The notes beneath the pieces are model-generated. The model was not told the DNA's origin, searched no databases, and saw only the letters and a list, made by a program, of their open reading frames with translations. Of a stretch of 27,812 nucleotides of DNA, positions 16,944-24,587 are shown piece after piece. How positions within the stretch are numbered: position 1 is the first letter of the stretch; every line of letters begins with the position of its first letter. Origin of the DNA: an uncultured Muribaculaceae bacterium. Its GTDB lineage: Bacteria > Bacteroidota > Bacteroidia > Bacteroidales > Muribaculaceae. The stretch covers positions 1 through 27,812 of the forward strand of contig CAJTYC010000025.1 in NCBI GenBank assembly GCA_910584185.1. The letters run 5' to 3'. The translations under genes were made by a program, and so were the position numbers.

Positions 16944-17037
16944 GCCATCGAAATTTCGCAGGCCAATCGATTTTTATGTCATTGACATTTAAAAAGTAAC
17001 AAATTAAAATAAATATCACATTTAAAACTTCTGAATT

Positions 17038-17295
17038 ATGTTATCAACAATTCTGAATGAGGTAATTTCTCTCCAGCCACTCGCAGCGCTTGGCGCAGCT
17101 CTCGGTGCCTCTTTGGCAGCAATCGGTGCTGGTATCGGTATCGGTAAGATCGGTTCGTCAGCTATGGAGGCTATCGCTCGTCAGCCCGAAGCTGCCGGCG
17201 ACATCCGTAGTAACATGATTGTGATCGGTGCCCTTATCGAGGGTGTGGCCCTCTTCGCTGTGATTGTCTCTGCTCTTGCTATCTTCATCAAATAA
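17038..17295 (+). CDS. atpE: ATP synthase Fo subunit c
   Basis: This 85-residue hairpin of two membrane helices forms the rotor ring. The glycine motif GAGIGIG (30-36) packs helix 1, the loop ARQPE (47-51) contacts gamma and epsilon, and E68 is the ion-carrying residue. Compared with the sodium-binding ring of Ilyobacter, the helix-1 glutamine is replaced by I35, and the residue after the glutamate is glycine, not serine or threonine. I therefore infer proton coupling. The 5' leader is very A/T-rich, which favours strong initiation in Bacteroidales. A strong hairpin follows the gene at 17345-17380, which fits the need for many c copies per enzyme. Confidence 0.97.
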   Translation: MLSTILNEVISLQPLAALGAALGASLAAIGAGIGIGKIGSSAMEAIARQPEAAGDIRSNMIVIGALIEGVALFAVIVSALAIFIK

Positions 17296-17344
17296 GTAGC
17301 GACGCAAGGACTTAATTACATTCGAAAGTAGAATTTCCGCATAG

Positions 17345-17380
17345 CCTTCAGGAAGCTGCGGTGACGTCGCTTCCTGAAGG
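17345..17380 (+). repeat. Perfect 12-bp hairpin between atpE and atpF
   Basis: CCTTCAGGAAGC (17345-17356) pairs exactly with GCTTCCTGAAGG (17369-17380) across a 12-nt loop. The following sequence (TTCGAGATTCGC) has no T run, so it is unlikely to be a full intrinsic terminator. In this position it could shield the 3' end of an atpE-containing processed mRNA, or partly attenuate downstream transcription. Confidence 0.7.
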
Positions 17381-17420
17381 TTCGAGATTCGCTTCTTTAA
17401 TTATCTAAAATTCAGCAAAC

Positions 17421-17915
17421 ATGGAATTATTCACACCTGATTTCGGCTTGGTGTTCTGGATGTTCATCGCGTTCATCCTGCTGTTTGTCATTCTCGCTGT
17501 GTGGGGATGGCCCGTGATAGTGAAAATGATGGAGGGTAGGGCCAATACCATTGATCAGGGTGTGGAAGATGCCCGGATTGCTAAGGAGCAGCTTGAAAAT
17601 GCCCGCTCTGAAGCCCAGAAATATGTGAAGGAGGCTCAGGCTCGTCAGGCTGAGATGCTCCGCGAGGCCGCCAAGATGAAGACTGATATCATCGAGGCTG
17701 CACGTGTGGAGGCTCAGAATGCCGCCAAAAAGGAAATGGATGCCGCAAAGGTAGCCATAGACCAGGCTCGCAAGGAGGCTGAACTCCAGTTCCGCTCTGA
17801 GGTCGGTAGATTCTCCATCGACATCGCAGAGAAAATGATGCGTTCCAAGATGAGCGATGACAAAGCTCAGAAGGAATTGGTCAATAAACTGTTGGACGAA
17901 ATTGAGAAAAACTGA
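17421..17915 (+). CDS. atpF: ATP synthase Fo subunit b
   Basis: This 164-residue peripheral-stalk subunit has one N-terminal membrane helix (about 8-30, FGLVFWMFIAFILLFVILAV), then a long, charged, Ala-rich helix with coiled-coil character (about 45-150, for example AREAAKM-like and AKKEMDAAKVAIDQARKEAE patterns) that reaches up the side of F1 to delta. It ends with the delta-contact region (EKMMRSKMSDDKAQKELVNK). Length is normal. Only one b gene is present, so the stalk is probably a b2 homodimer. It starts the second translational group (atpF, atpH, atpA) with gaps of 6 and 4 nt. Confidence 0.95.
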   Translation: MELFTPDFGLVFWMFIAFILLFVILAVWGWPVIVKMMEGRANTIDQGVEDARIAKEQLENARSEAQKYVKEAQARQAEMLREAAKMKTDIIEAARVEAQNAAKKEMDAAKVAIDQARKEAELQFRSEVGRFSIDIAEKMMRSKMSDDKAQKELVNKLLDEIEKN

Positions 17916-17921
17916 TAGAAG

Positions 17922-18461
17922 ATGATTTCCGGACTGATACCACACCGTTATGCACGTGCGCTCTTCAAGTTTGTCGGCGATACCGGCAAGCAGAAAGAGG
18001 TGTATGCCGAGATGAACAATGTCATCGAGGCTTTTCGCACTAACCCGGGCTTGGAGAAAATTCTCGCTAACCCGTTTGTAGACTCTGACGACAAGCGCAA
18101 GGTGCTGCTCGCAGCAGCCGGTGAAAAGCCCGGGAATGACTATCAGCGTTTTGTCAAGCTTATTCTAGACCATAAGCGTGAGGAGTTCGCTCTGCTCATG
18201 GCTTTGGCCTATCGCGACATTTACCGCAAGGAAAACAAAATATCGCGCGTGGTCATCACCACTGCCGCTGAACTTCCGGAAACTGAGATGAATAAGCTGA
18301 AATCGGTGGTCCAGAAGGCTTTCAAGGACCGCTCTTTTGAGTGGCATACTTCTGTCGACCCCAATATTATAGGAGGGTTTGTTATAGATGTCGACACGAC
18401 TCGCATGGATGCTTCCATCAGCAACGAACTCGAACAATTACGTCAAAATTTAGCTAACTAA
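17922..18461 (+). CDS. atpH: ATP synthase F1 subunit delta
   Basis: This 179-residue subunit (OSCP homologue) caps F1 and ties it to subunit b. It has the usual helical N-terminal domain opening with LIPHRYARALFKFV, and a C-terminal domain ending in the conserved beta-strand region IIGGFVIDVDTTRMDASI, here at about 145-165. The start at 17922 follows the atpF stop by 6 nt, and the stop precedes atpA by 4 nt, so the three are tightly coupled. Length is normal and nothing is unusual. Confidence 0.94.
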   Translation: MISGLIPHRYARALFKFVGDTGKQKEVYAEMNNVIEAFRTNPGLEKILANPFVDSDDKRKVLLAAAGEKPGNDYQRFVKLILDHKREEFALLMALAYRDIYRKENKISRVVITTAAELPETEMNKLKSVVQKAFKDRSFEWHTSVDPNIIGGFVIDVDTTRMDASISNELEQLRQNLAN

Positions 18462-18465
18462 CATT

Positions 18466-20043
18466 ATGCTTAATCCCAGCGAAATATCTGATGTTTTAAA
18501 GCAGGAGCTCGAAAATATCAATTCAAAAGTGAAATTTGAAGAGGTGGGCACTGTCTTGAGCGTAGGCGACGGCGTGGCCCATGTCTATGGTCTTGAGAAT
18601 GTCCGTAGCAACGAGCTCGTGGAGTTCGAGAACGGTGCGACGGGCGTGGCCCTTAACCTCGAGGAGAGCAACGTGGGTGTCGTGTTGCTCGACAAGGTCA
18701 ATGAGGTGACCGAAAATATGACCGTGAAGCGCACCGGCGAGGTGGCTTCTATCCCCGTGGGCGAAGGTGTGCTTGGCCGTGTGATCAATATCCTCGGTGA
18801 GCCGCTCGACGGCAAAGGCCCTATCGAGGGCAAGCGTTTCAGACTTCCTCTCGAGCGCAAGGCTCCGGGCGTTATCTTCCGCCAACCCGTGAACCAGCCT
18901 CTCCAGACCGGTATCAAGGCCGTAGATGCCATGATTCCTATCGGTCGAGGTCAGCGTGAGCTTATCATCGGTGACCGTCAGGTGGGTAAGACTGCAATTG
19001 CAATCGATACCATCATCAACCAGAAAGAAAATTACGACAAGGGTGAGCCTGTATATTGTATCTATGTGGCTATCGGCCAGAAGGCTTCTACTGTCGCTTC
19101 TATAGTCCATACTCTCGAGAAGTATGGCGCTCTCGCATATACGGTGGTCGTGGCTGCCAATGCCTCCGACTCCGCTTCCATGCGTTATTTCGCACCCTTC
19201 GCGGGTGTAGCTATCGGTGAGTTCTTCCGCGACACCGGTCGCGATGCTCTCATCGTGTATGATGACCTCTCCAAGCAGGCTGCGGCCTACCGTGAGGTGT
19301 CGCTTATCCTTAAGCGTCCTTCGGGCCGCGAGGCTTATCCCGGCGATATCTTCTATCTCCACTCCCGTCTGCTAGAACGTGCCGCCAAGATTATCAAGGA
19401 CCAGAAGGTGGCCGAGAATATGAATGACCTCCCCGAGGCGCTCAAGCCTATGGTGAAGGGTGGCGGTTCGCTCACGGCTCTCCCGATTATCGAGACTCAG
19501 GCAGGTGACGTTTCCGCTTATATCCCCACCAACGTGATCTCTATCACCGACGGTCAGATATTCCTCGAGTCCGGTCTCTTCAACCAGGGTATTCGTCCGG
19601 CTATCAATGTCGGTATCTCTGTGTCGCGTGTGGGTGGTAACGCTCAGATTAAGTGTATGAAGAAGGTGGCCGGTACGCTTAAAATCGCTCAGGCTCAGTT
19701 CCGCGAGCTGGAGTCGTTCACCAAGTTCGGTGGCGATATCGACCCTGTGACCGCTGCCGTTATCGACCGTGGTCGCAAGAACCAGAGACTCCTCGTGCAG
19801 CCGCAGTATCATCCCTGGCCCGTAGAAAATGAGGTGGCCGTGATATATTGCGGTGTGAACGGTCTGCTCGAGAATGTACCTATAGAGAAGGTGCATGAGT
19901 TTGAGGAGAACCTTATCCAGACTCTCCAGCTCCGCTACCAGAAGGAGGTGCTTGATGTGCTGAAGTCCGGTAAGCTCACCCCTGAGGTGGAGCAGACACT
20001 CGCGGCTGTGGCCAAGGAAGTGGCGGCAGGTCTCGCCAACTGA
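18466..20043 (+). CDS. atpA: ATP synthase F1 subunit alpha
   Basis: This 525-residue non-catalytic nucleotide-binding subunit alternates with beta in the F1 head. The P-loop GDRQVGKT lies at 169-176, the Walker B-like strand ALIVYDDLSK at 261-270, and the arginine finger R388 in SVSRVGG reaches into the catalytic site of beta. The N-terminal region (about 1-20) contacts delta. Length is close to the family norm (about 510-525). It is tightly spaced after atpH and followed 24 nt later by atpG. Confidence 0.98.
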   Translation: MLNPSEISDVLKQELENINSKVKFEEVGTVLSVGDGVAHVYGLENVRSNELVEFENGATGVALNLEESNVGVVLLDKVNEVTENMTVKRTGEVASIPVGEGVLGRVINILGEPLDGKGPIEGKRFRLPLERKAPGVIFRQPVNQPLQTGIKAVDAMIPIGRGQRELIIGDRQVGKTAIAIDTIINQKENYDKGEPVYCIYVAIGQKASTVASIVHTLEKYGALAYTVVVAANASDSASMRYFAPFAGVAIGEFFRDTGRDALIVYDDLSKQAAAYREVSLILKRPSGREAYPGDIFYLHSRLLERAAKIIKDQKVAENMNDLPEALKPMVKGGGSLTALPIIETQAGDVSAYIPTNVISITDGQIFLESGLFNQGIRPAINVGISVSRVGGNAQIKCMKKVAGTLKIAQAQFRELESFTKFGGDIDPVTAAVIDRGRKNQRLLVQPQYHPWPVENEVAVIYCGVNGLLENVPIEKVHEFEENLIQTLQLRYQKEVLDVLKSGKLTPEVEQTLAAVAKEVAAGLAN

Positions 20044-20067
20044 TAATTCTTACACCTGTATTTTGAA

Positions 20068-20955
20068 ATGGCAACTTTAAGAGAACTTAAGACACGCATC
20101 GGGTCGGTGGCTTCTACGGAGAAGATCACCGGTGCGATGAAGATGATATCGTCGGCCAAGGTGCACCAGAATGAGCAGTCGCTTCGTAAGCTCCAGCCGT
20201 TCAAGGACCAGATTAAGTCAATCATGGCCCACATACTTGCCACCGACGAGAATTTCGTCTCTCCCCTGATTGAGGAGAGGGAGGTGAAACGTGCCGCTGT
20301 CGTGGTGTTCGGTTCGGACGATGGCCTTTGTGGCGCTTATAATGTCAATATCCTCAAGGGAGTTGCCGAGCATGTTGACCGTATGCGCAATGCCGTTGGC
20401 TCCGACGTGGAGGTGACGGTCTACGCAGTGGGCAAGAAAATTGAGAAGGGCTTGCGCCGCATGTCGTCGCTCGGTGTAGATGTCAAGGTGATCGATGGCG
20501 TTGACAGCAAGATGAATGGTGACAAGGTCAATGAGTTCACCCATATGCTACGCAATGCTTTCAGCTCCGGCGAGTTTGACCGTATCGACGTTGTTTACAT
20601 GAGATATATTTCCATGGGACGTCAGGTGCTTACTCCGGAGACTCTCTTCCCTGTGTCGGAGAAGGCTATAGCCGGTGAGGCCGGTGAGGCTGACGAGAAC
20701 CAACTTTACATTTTCGAGCCTGATGCCAACAGCATCTTCAATGAGGTGCTTCCGATGTTTGTGCTCTCCACCATGCAGGAGGTTACTATCGAGAACCGCA
20801 GTTCAGAGCAGGCTGCCCGTGTAATGGCCATGCAGAGCGCCAACGACAACGCCAAGAAGCTTCTCGAACAGCTCCGCCTCGAATACAACAAGTTGCGCCA
20901 GGCAAGCATCACCACCGAGCTGCTCGACATCGTGGGCGGTCAAGTGGAAAGATAA
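20068..20955 (+). CDS. atpG: ATP synthase F1 subunit gamma
   Basis: This 295-residue central shaft turns inside the alpha/beta ring. The N-terminal helix carries the conserved TLRELKTRIGSV and EKITGAMKMISSAK region (to residue 31). The C-terminal helix contains the conserved ASNDNAKK-like segment (SANDNAKKLLEQLRLEYNK), preceded by SSEQAARVMAMQ. Between them lies the Rossmann-like domain with FGSDDGLCGAYN (about 81-92). Length is normal. It is the last gene of the ATP synthase set, and a strong hairpin at 20968-21000 separates it from nuoI. Confidence 0.97.
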   Translation: MATLRELKTRIGSVASTEKITGAMKMISSAKVHQNEQSLRKLQPFKDQIKSIMAHILATDENFVSPLIEEREVKRAAVVVFGSDDGLCGAYNVNILKGVAEHVDRMRNAVGSDVEVTVYAVGKKIEKGLRRMSSLGVDVKVIDGVDSKMNGDKVNEFTHMLRNAFSSGEFDRIDVVYMRYISMGRQVLTPETLFPVSEKAIAGEAGEADENQLYIFEPDANSIFNEVLPMFVLSTMQEVTIENRSSEQAARVMAMQSANDNAKKLLEQLRLEYNKLRQASITTELLDIVGGQVER

Positions 20956-20967
20956 GTTAACTTTTGG

Positions 20968-21000
20968 TGGCCGGAGCAAAAACATCTTTTGCTCCGGCCA
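20968..21000 (+). repeat. Perfect 14-bp hairpin at the atpG/nuoI junction
   Basis: TGGCCGGAGCAAAA (20968-20981) pairs exactly with TTTTGCTCCGGCCA (20987-21000) around a 5-nt loop (ACATC), and a G-U pair could extend it. The stem has an internal A-tract/T-tract, but the sequence after it (TATGAAAACC) has no T run. It lies 12 nt after the atpG stop and 21 nt before the nuoI start. It may be a relic or leaky terminator of the ATP synthase operon, or an mRNA processing element. On the opposite strand its shape would be similar. Confidence 0.75.
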
Positions 21001-21021
21001 TATGAAAACCATATTTCTTTA

Positions 21022-21672
21022 ATGAGTAATATAATTGATTATTTCAAGGAAGTCGGCAACGGCATAAAGAGTCTCGTTACCGGTATGGGGGTGACAGGTA
21101 AGGAGTTCGTGACTCCTAAGGTCACCGAACAGTATCCCGAGAACCGTCAGACCCTTCAGATTGCCGACCGTTTCCGTGCTGAGCTTACGCTGAAGTATGA
21201 CGCCGATGGACGCCACAAGTGCATCGGCTGCGGCATTTGCCAGATGAATTGCCCCAACGGTACAATCAAGTTGGAGACTAAGATGGTGGAATTGCCCGAC
21301 GGTAAGAAGAAACGCAAACTCGACAAGTATTACTATGACCTCGGCAGCTGCACTTTCTGCATGCTCTGTGTCACTTCTTGTCCTCAGGATGCGTTGGAGT
21401 TTTCAAACGATTTCGAACAGGCTGTGTTCGAACGCGACAAGCTTGTAAAGCAACTCAATTACCGCCCCGAACCCGAGGGTGAACCGGCCCCGGCCCCCAA
21501 GCCGGCGATGGACCCTGAGAAGCTCGCCGCAATTAAGGCCGAGGCCCTGAAGAAGGCTGCAGCCATCAAGGCCGCCAAAGCCGCAGAGGCTGCCAAGGCT
21601 GCTCAAGCCGGCGAAGCATCAAAGGATGCTGAGGCAACTAAGGCTGCTGAAGCCGACAAGCCTCAGGCTTGA
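21022..21672 (+). CDS. nuoI: Complex I subunit NuoI (two [4Fe-4S] clusters) with Ala/Lys-rich tail
   Basis: This 216-residue peripheral-arm ferredoxin-like subunit has two full cluster motifs, C67-C70-C73-C77 (CIGCGICQMNCP) and C110-C113-C116-C120 (CTFCMLCVTSCP), which bind clusters N6a and N6b and pass electrons toward NuoB. The ATG at 21022 is chosen over an in-frame TTG at 20989, which lies inside the hairpin. The core ends near residue 148. A tail of about 65 residues follows: a proline-rich hinge (EPAPAPKPAMDP), then repeated Ala/Lys/Glu units (KAAAIKAAKAAEAAKAAQ and similar) predicted to form a helix or stay flexible. I do not recognise that tail as part of the usual NuoI. It is the first complex I gene after the ATP synthase block. 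Confidence 0.95.
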   Translation: MSNIIDYFKEVGNGIKSLVTGMGVTGKEFVTPKVTEQYPENRQTLQIADRFRAELTLKYDADGRHKCIGCGICQMNCPNGTIKLETKMVELPDGKKKRKLDKYYYDLGSCTFCMLCVTSCPQDALEFSNDFEQAVFERDKLVKQLNYRPEPEGEPAPAPKPAMDPEKLAAIKAEALKKAAAIKAAKAAEAAKAAQAGEASKDAEATKAAEADKPQA

Positions 21673-21719
21673 ACTCAGAATTTATCTGACCTAACACTGT
21701 AAACAACAATAACAACATA

Positions 21720-22247
21720 ATGGATTCAGTAGCGAATATTATTCTCTATTTTGTGGTGGCTCTCGTCATCGTGGTTTGCTCCGTGCTGACCGTGACCTCC
21801 CGCAAAATTCTTCGCGCGGCCACTTATCTGCTCTTCGTGCTTATCGGAACAGCCATCTTCTATTTCCAGCTTGGCTTCCAGTTTCTCGGCGCCGTGCAGA
21901 TTGCGGTCTACGCGGGCGGTATAATGGTGCTCTTCGTCTTCTCGATTTTGCTTACGCGTCGTCCCGACGAGGCCGCTCCTATGCTCGATTCGCACCGACG
22001 TGCGCTCGGAATCACCGTGGCCTCTCTCGGCCTCGTGCTTCTCTGTCTGGCGATTTTCTTCATGCCTCTCATCAACGGTCTCTCTTTGACTGAGTGCATC
22101 AACTCAGGCATGAACATCGACATGCACACTATCGGTCAGGCTTTCATCGGCACCAACCGTTTCCAGTATCTCCTCCCGTTCGAGGCGATCAGTGTTCTTC
22201 TTTTAGCATGTATAATCGGCGGCGTGACTGTCGCCCGCAAACGATAA
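21720..22247 (+). CDS. nuoJ: Complex I membrane subunit NuoJ
   Basis: This 175-residue ND6 homologue has five hydrophobic segments (about 6-24, 31-48, 54-74, 92-117 and 150-170). The third contains the conserved GAVQIAVYAGGIMVLFVF region (about 58-75), where the pi-bulge helix of complex I lies. Length is normal for bacteria (about 165-185). It follows nuoI after 47 nt and precedes nuoK by 12 nt, in the normal nuoIJKLMN order. Confidence 0.95.
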   Translation: MDSVANIILYFVVALVIVVCSVLTVTSRKILRAATYLLFVLIGTAIFYFQLGFQFLGAVQIAVYAGGIMVLFVFSILLTRRPDEAAPMLDSHRRALGITVASLGLVLLCLAIFFMPLINGLSLTECINSGMNIDMHTIGQAFIGTNRFQYLLPFEAISVLLLACIIGGVTVARKR

Positions 22248-22259
22248 TCAACAACTGCT

Positions 22260-22571
22260 ATGGACTTGACTATGTTATGGTATCTTGTTCCGAGTGTGGT
22301 GATGTTCGCAGCCGGCGTTTATGGTTTCTGCACCCGCAAGAACATGATCGCGCTGCTTATCTCGCTCGAACTGGTACTGAACGCCGCCGACCTTAATTTC
22401 GTGGTGTTCAATCGTTTTCTTTTCCCCGGAAGCATGGAGGGCATGGTGTTCACTCTCTTCGCAATCGCTATCGCGGCTGCTGAGACTGCAATCGCCATCG
22501 CCATTATCATCAATATCTATCGCGAGGTGGGAAATACCGACATTAACTCTGTAAAACAAATGAAATTCTGA
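22260..22571 (+). CDS. nuoK: Complex I membrane subunit NuoK
   Basis: This 103-residue ND4L homologue has three membrane helices. The two buried glutamates needed for proton transfer in E. coli (E36 and E72) are present as E37 (ISLELVLNA) and E75 (AAAETAIAI). The motif LNAADLNFVVF is typical. The stop codon lies 1 nt before nuoL, so translation is probably coupled. Nothing is unusual. Confidence 0.96.
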   Translation: MDLTMLWYLVPSVVMFAAGVYGFCTRKNMIALLISLELVLNAADLNFVVFNRFLFPGSMEGMVFTLFAIAIAAAETAIAIAIIINIYREVGNTDINSVKQMKF

Positions 22572-22572
22572 T

Positions 22573-24558
22573 ATGGGCTTGACACTTCCGATTCTGATTC
22601 TGGCCATTCCGTTCACCATGTTCCTTATCCTGGGACTGGGTGGCGTGAAGATGAGCCATAAGCTGGCGGGCATCCTGGGTATCCTCGGCAACGGCACGCT
22701 GGCCGTGATTGCCTATATCGTGGCTTTCACTTATTTCTTTTCAGGCAATCCTGAGTTTATCGTCGACGGTGTGCGCCAGCAGGTGCAGCTCTTCGATGTG
22801 ACATGGCTTGCCTTTACTGACCGTATGGTCGTCAACATCGGCTTCCTGCTCGACCCGATTTGCGCCATGATGCTTGTGGTAATCACCACTATCTCTTTTA
22901 TGGTGCATCTTTACAGCTGGGGCTATATGGAGGGTGAGAAGGGTTTCCAGCGTTACTACGCTTTCCTTTCTCTCTTCACATTCTCGATGCTCGGCCTCGT
23001 GGTGGCCACCAACATCTTCCAGATGTATATCTTCTGGGAGCTCGTGGGTGTATCTTCTTACTTGCTTATCGGCTTCTTCTATAAGCTCCCCTCTGCGGTG
23101 TCGGCTTCGAAGAAGGCTTTCATTGTGACCCGTTTCGCCGACCTCTTCATGCTTATCGGTATCCTGTTCCTCTCTTACTATGTGTCGAGCACTCCGGCCG
23201 ATGGCGTGCTTGGCGGTGCTTCGGCGTTCAATTTCATGATGCTCAACGCGCAGCCCATCGCAGTGCTCCAGTCTACTGTCGGCGCTACATTCATGGGTGC
23301 ATCGGTGCTCACCTGGGCCATGGTGCTCATCTTCGTGGGCGGTATGGGTAAGTCGGCCATGATGCCGCTCCATATCTGGCTTCCCGATGCTATGGAGGGT
23401 CCCACTCCGGTGTCCGCTCTTATCCACGCCGCTACAATGGTCGTGGCCGGTGTGTACCTTGTGGCACGCTTCTTCCCGATGTTCTGCATCGTGCCCGATT
23501 CGCTCACTTTCATCTGCGTTGTAGGTGCCATCACCGCTTTCTATGCTGCTGTGGTTGCCTGCGCTCAGATCGACATCAAGCGTATCCTCGCTTTCTCTAC
23601 CATCTCGCAGATCGCTTTCATGATGGTTGCGCTCGGTTGCGCATACAATGAGCCTGTAGAGGGTGTGCATTACTCAGGTCTCGGTTACATGGCCGGTATG
23701 TTCCACCTCTTCACTCACGCCATGTTCAAGGCCCTCCTCTTCCTCGGTGCAGGTTGCCTTATCCATGCGGTTCACTCCAACAATTACACCGAGATGGGTG
23801 GCTTGCGCAAGTATATGCCGATTTGCCACTGGACATTCCTTATCGGATGTCTCGCTATCGCGGGTATCTGGCCTTTCTCCGGTTTCTTCTCTAAAGATGA
23901 GATGTTGGCTGCTATGTTCAGCCGCCACTGGTTCTGGGGCGCTTGGATGACTATGGTGGCCGGTCTTACGGCTTTCTATATGTTCCGCATGTATTTCCTC
24001 GTGTTCTGGTGGGAGGAGAATCCCAAATACAAGCATGAGGGTCACAAGCCTCACGATGCTCCCTGGCAGATGTCGTTGCCGCTTATTATCCTTGCGGCTG
24101 TGAGCTGTGTGGCCGGTTTCATCCCCTTCGGTGAACTCGTGACTTTCAACGGTGAGCCTTATCATATACACATCGAAGGTTCGGTGGCTGCTACTTCTCT
24201 TACTGTGGCTGTGCTTGCCATTGCGCTTGCCACTCTCATGTATGTCAAGAAGAACCCCTGGCCCGAACGTGTCAAGAATTTCTGGCCCTCGCTCTGGCGT
24301 GCCGCCAACCGTCGTTTCTATTGGGACGAGATTTACATGTTCATCACTCATAAGTTCATTTTCAATATCATCTGCAAGAGCATCGCATGGTTCGACCGCC
24401 ACATCATCGACGGCACAATGGATGGTCTCGCAGCTGTGACCCAGTGGACTTCTGTCAAAATCAAGGGTATGCAGAGCGGTAGCGCCCAGTCATACGTCAT
24501 CTGGTATTTCTTCGGTGCCGTGGTGCTCGCTGCCATCACTTGGATATGTATATTGTAA
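22573..24558 (+). CDS. nuoL: Complex I antiporter-like subunit NuoL
   Basis: This 661-residue subunit is the most distal ion pump of complex I. Key pump residues are in place: E156 in FWELVGVSSYLLIGF (TM5), K260 in GGMGKSAMMPLHIWLPDAM (TM7), the HAATMV helix (285-290) and K441 in GFFSKDEML (TM12). The C-terminal part (about 570-661) fits the long lateral helix running back along NuoM and NuoN, closed by a final membrane helix (YFFGAVVLAAITWICIL). Length is at the upper end of the normal range. Confidence 0.97.
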   Translation: MGLTLPILILAIPFTMFLILGLGGVKMSHKLAGILGILGNGTLAVIAYIVAFTYFFSGNPEFIVDGVRQQVQLFDVTWLAFTDRMVVNIGFLLDPICAMMLVVITTISFMVHLYSWGYMEGEKGFQRYYAFLSLFTFSMLGLVVATNIFQMYIFWELVGVSSYLLIGFFYKLPSAVSASKKAFIVTRFADLFMLIGILFLSYYVSSTPADGVLGGASAFNFMMLNAQPIAVLQSTVGATFMGASVLTWAMVLIFVGGMGKSAMMPLHIWLPDAMEGPTPVSALIHAATMVVAGVYLVARFFPMFCIVPDSLTFICVVGAITAFYAAVVACAQIDIKRILAFSTISQIAFMMVALGCAYNEPVEGVHYSGLGYMAGMFHLFTHAMFKALLFLGAGCLIHAVHSNNYTEMGGLRKYMPICHWTFLIGCLAIAGIWPFSGFFSKDEMLAAMFSRHWFWGAWMTMVAGLTAFYMFRMYFLVFWWEENPKYKHEGHKPHDAPWQMSLPLIILAAVSCVAGFIPFGELVTFNGEPYHIHIEGSVAATSLTVAVLAIALATLMYVKKNPWPERVKNFWPSLWRAANRRFYWDEIYMFITHKFIFNIICKSIAWFDRHIIDGTMDGLAAVTQWTSVKIKGMQSGSAQSYVIWYFFGAVVLAAITWICIL

Positions 24559-24587
24559 TTCTCAATTGTCGCAAAATATTTTAGATT

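Noticed and set aside
16976..16988. Short palindrome ATGTCATTGACAT upstream of atpE
   Set aside because: It is too short and AT-rich to separate from chance and has no linked promoter.
18523..19362. Minus-strand frames opposite atpA, and similar ones opposite nuoL, nuoM and the beta-barrel gene
   Set aside because: All lie entirely inside well-supported genes and show no family motif.
20963..20991. Possible promoter for nuoI (TTTG followed by ATCTTTTG)
   Set aside because: The -7 box has the first two conserved bases wrong and the spacer is only 17 nt; the Ts belong to the hairpin arm.
20989..21021. TTG start extending nuoI by 11 residues
   Set aside because: The start would be buried in the 14-bp hairpin; the ATG at 21022 gives a normal NuoI N-terminus.
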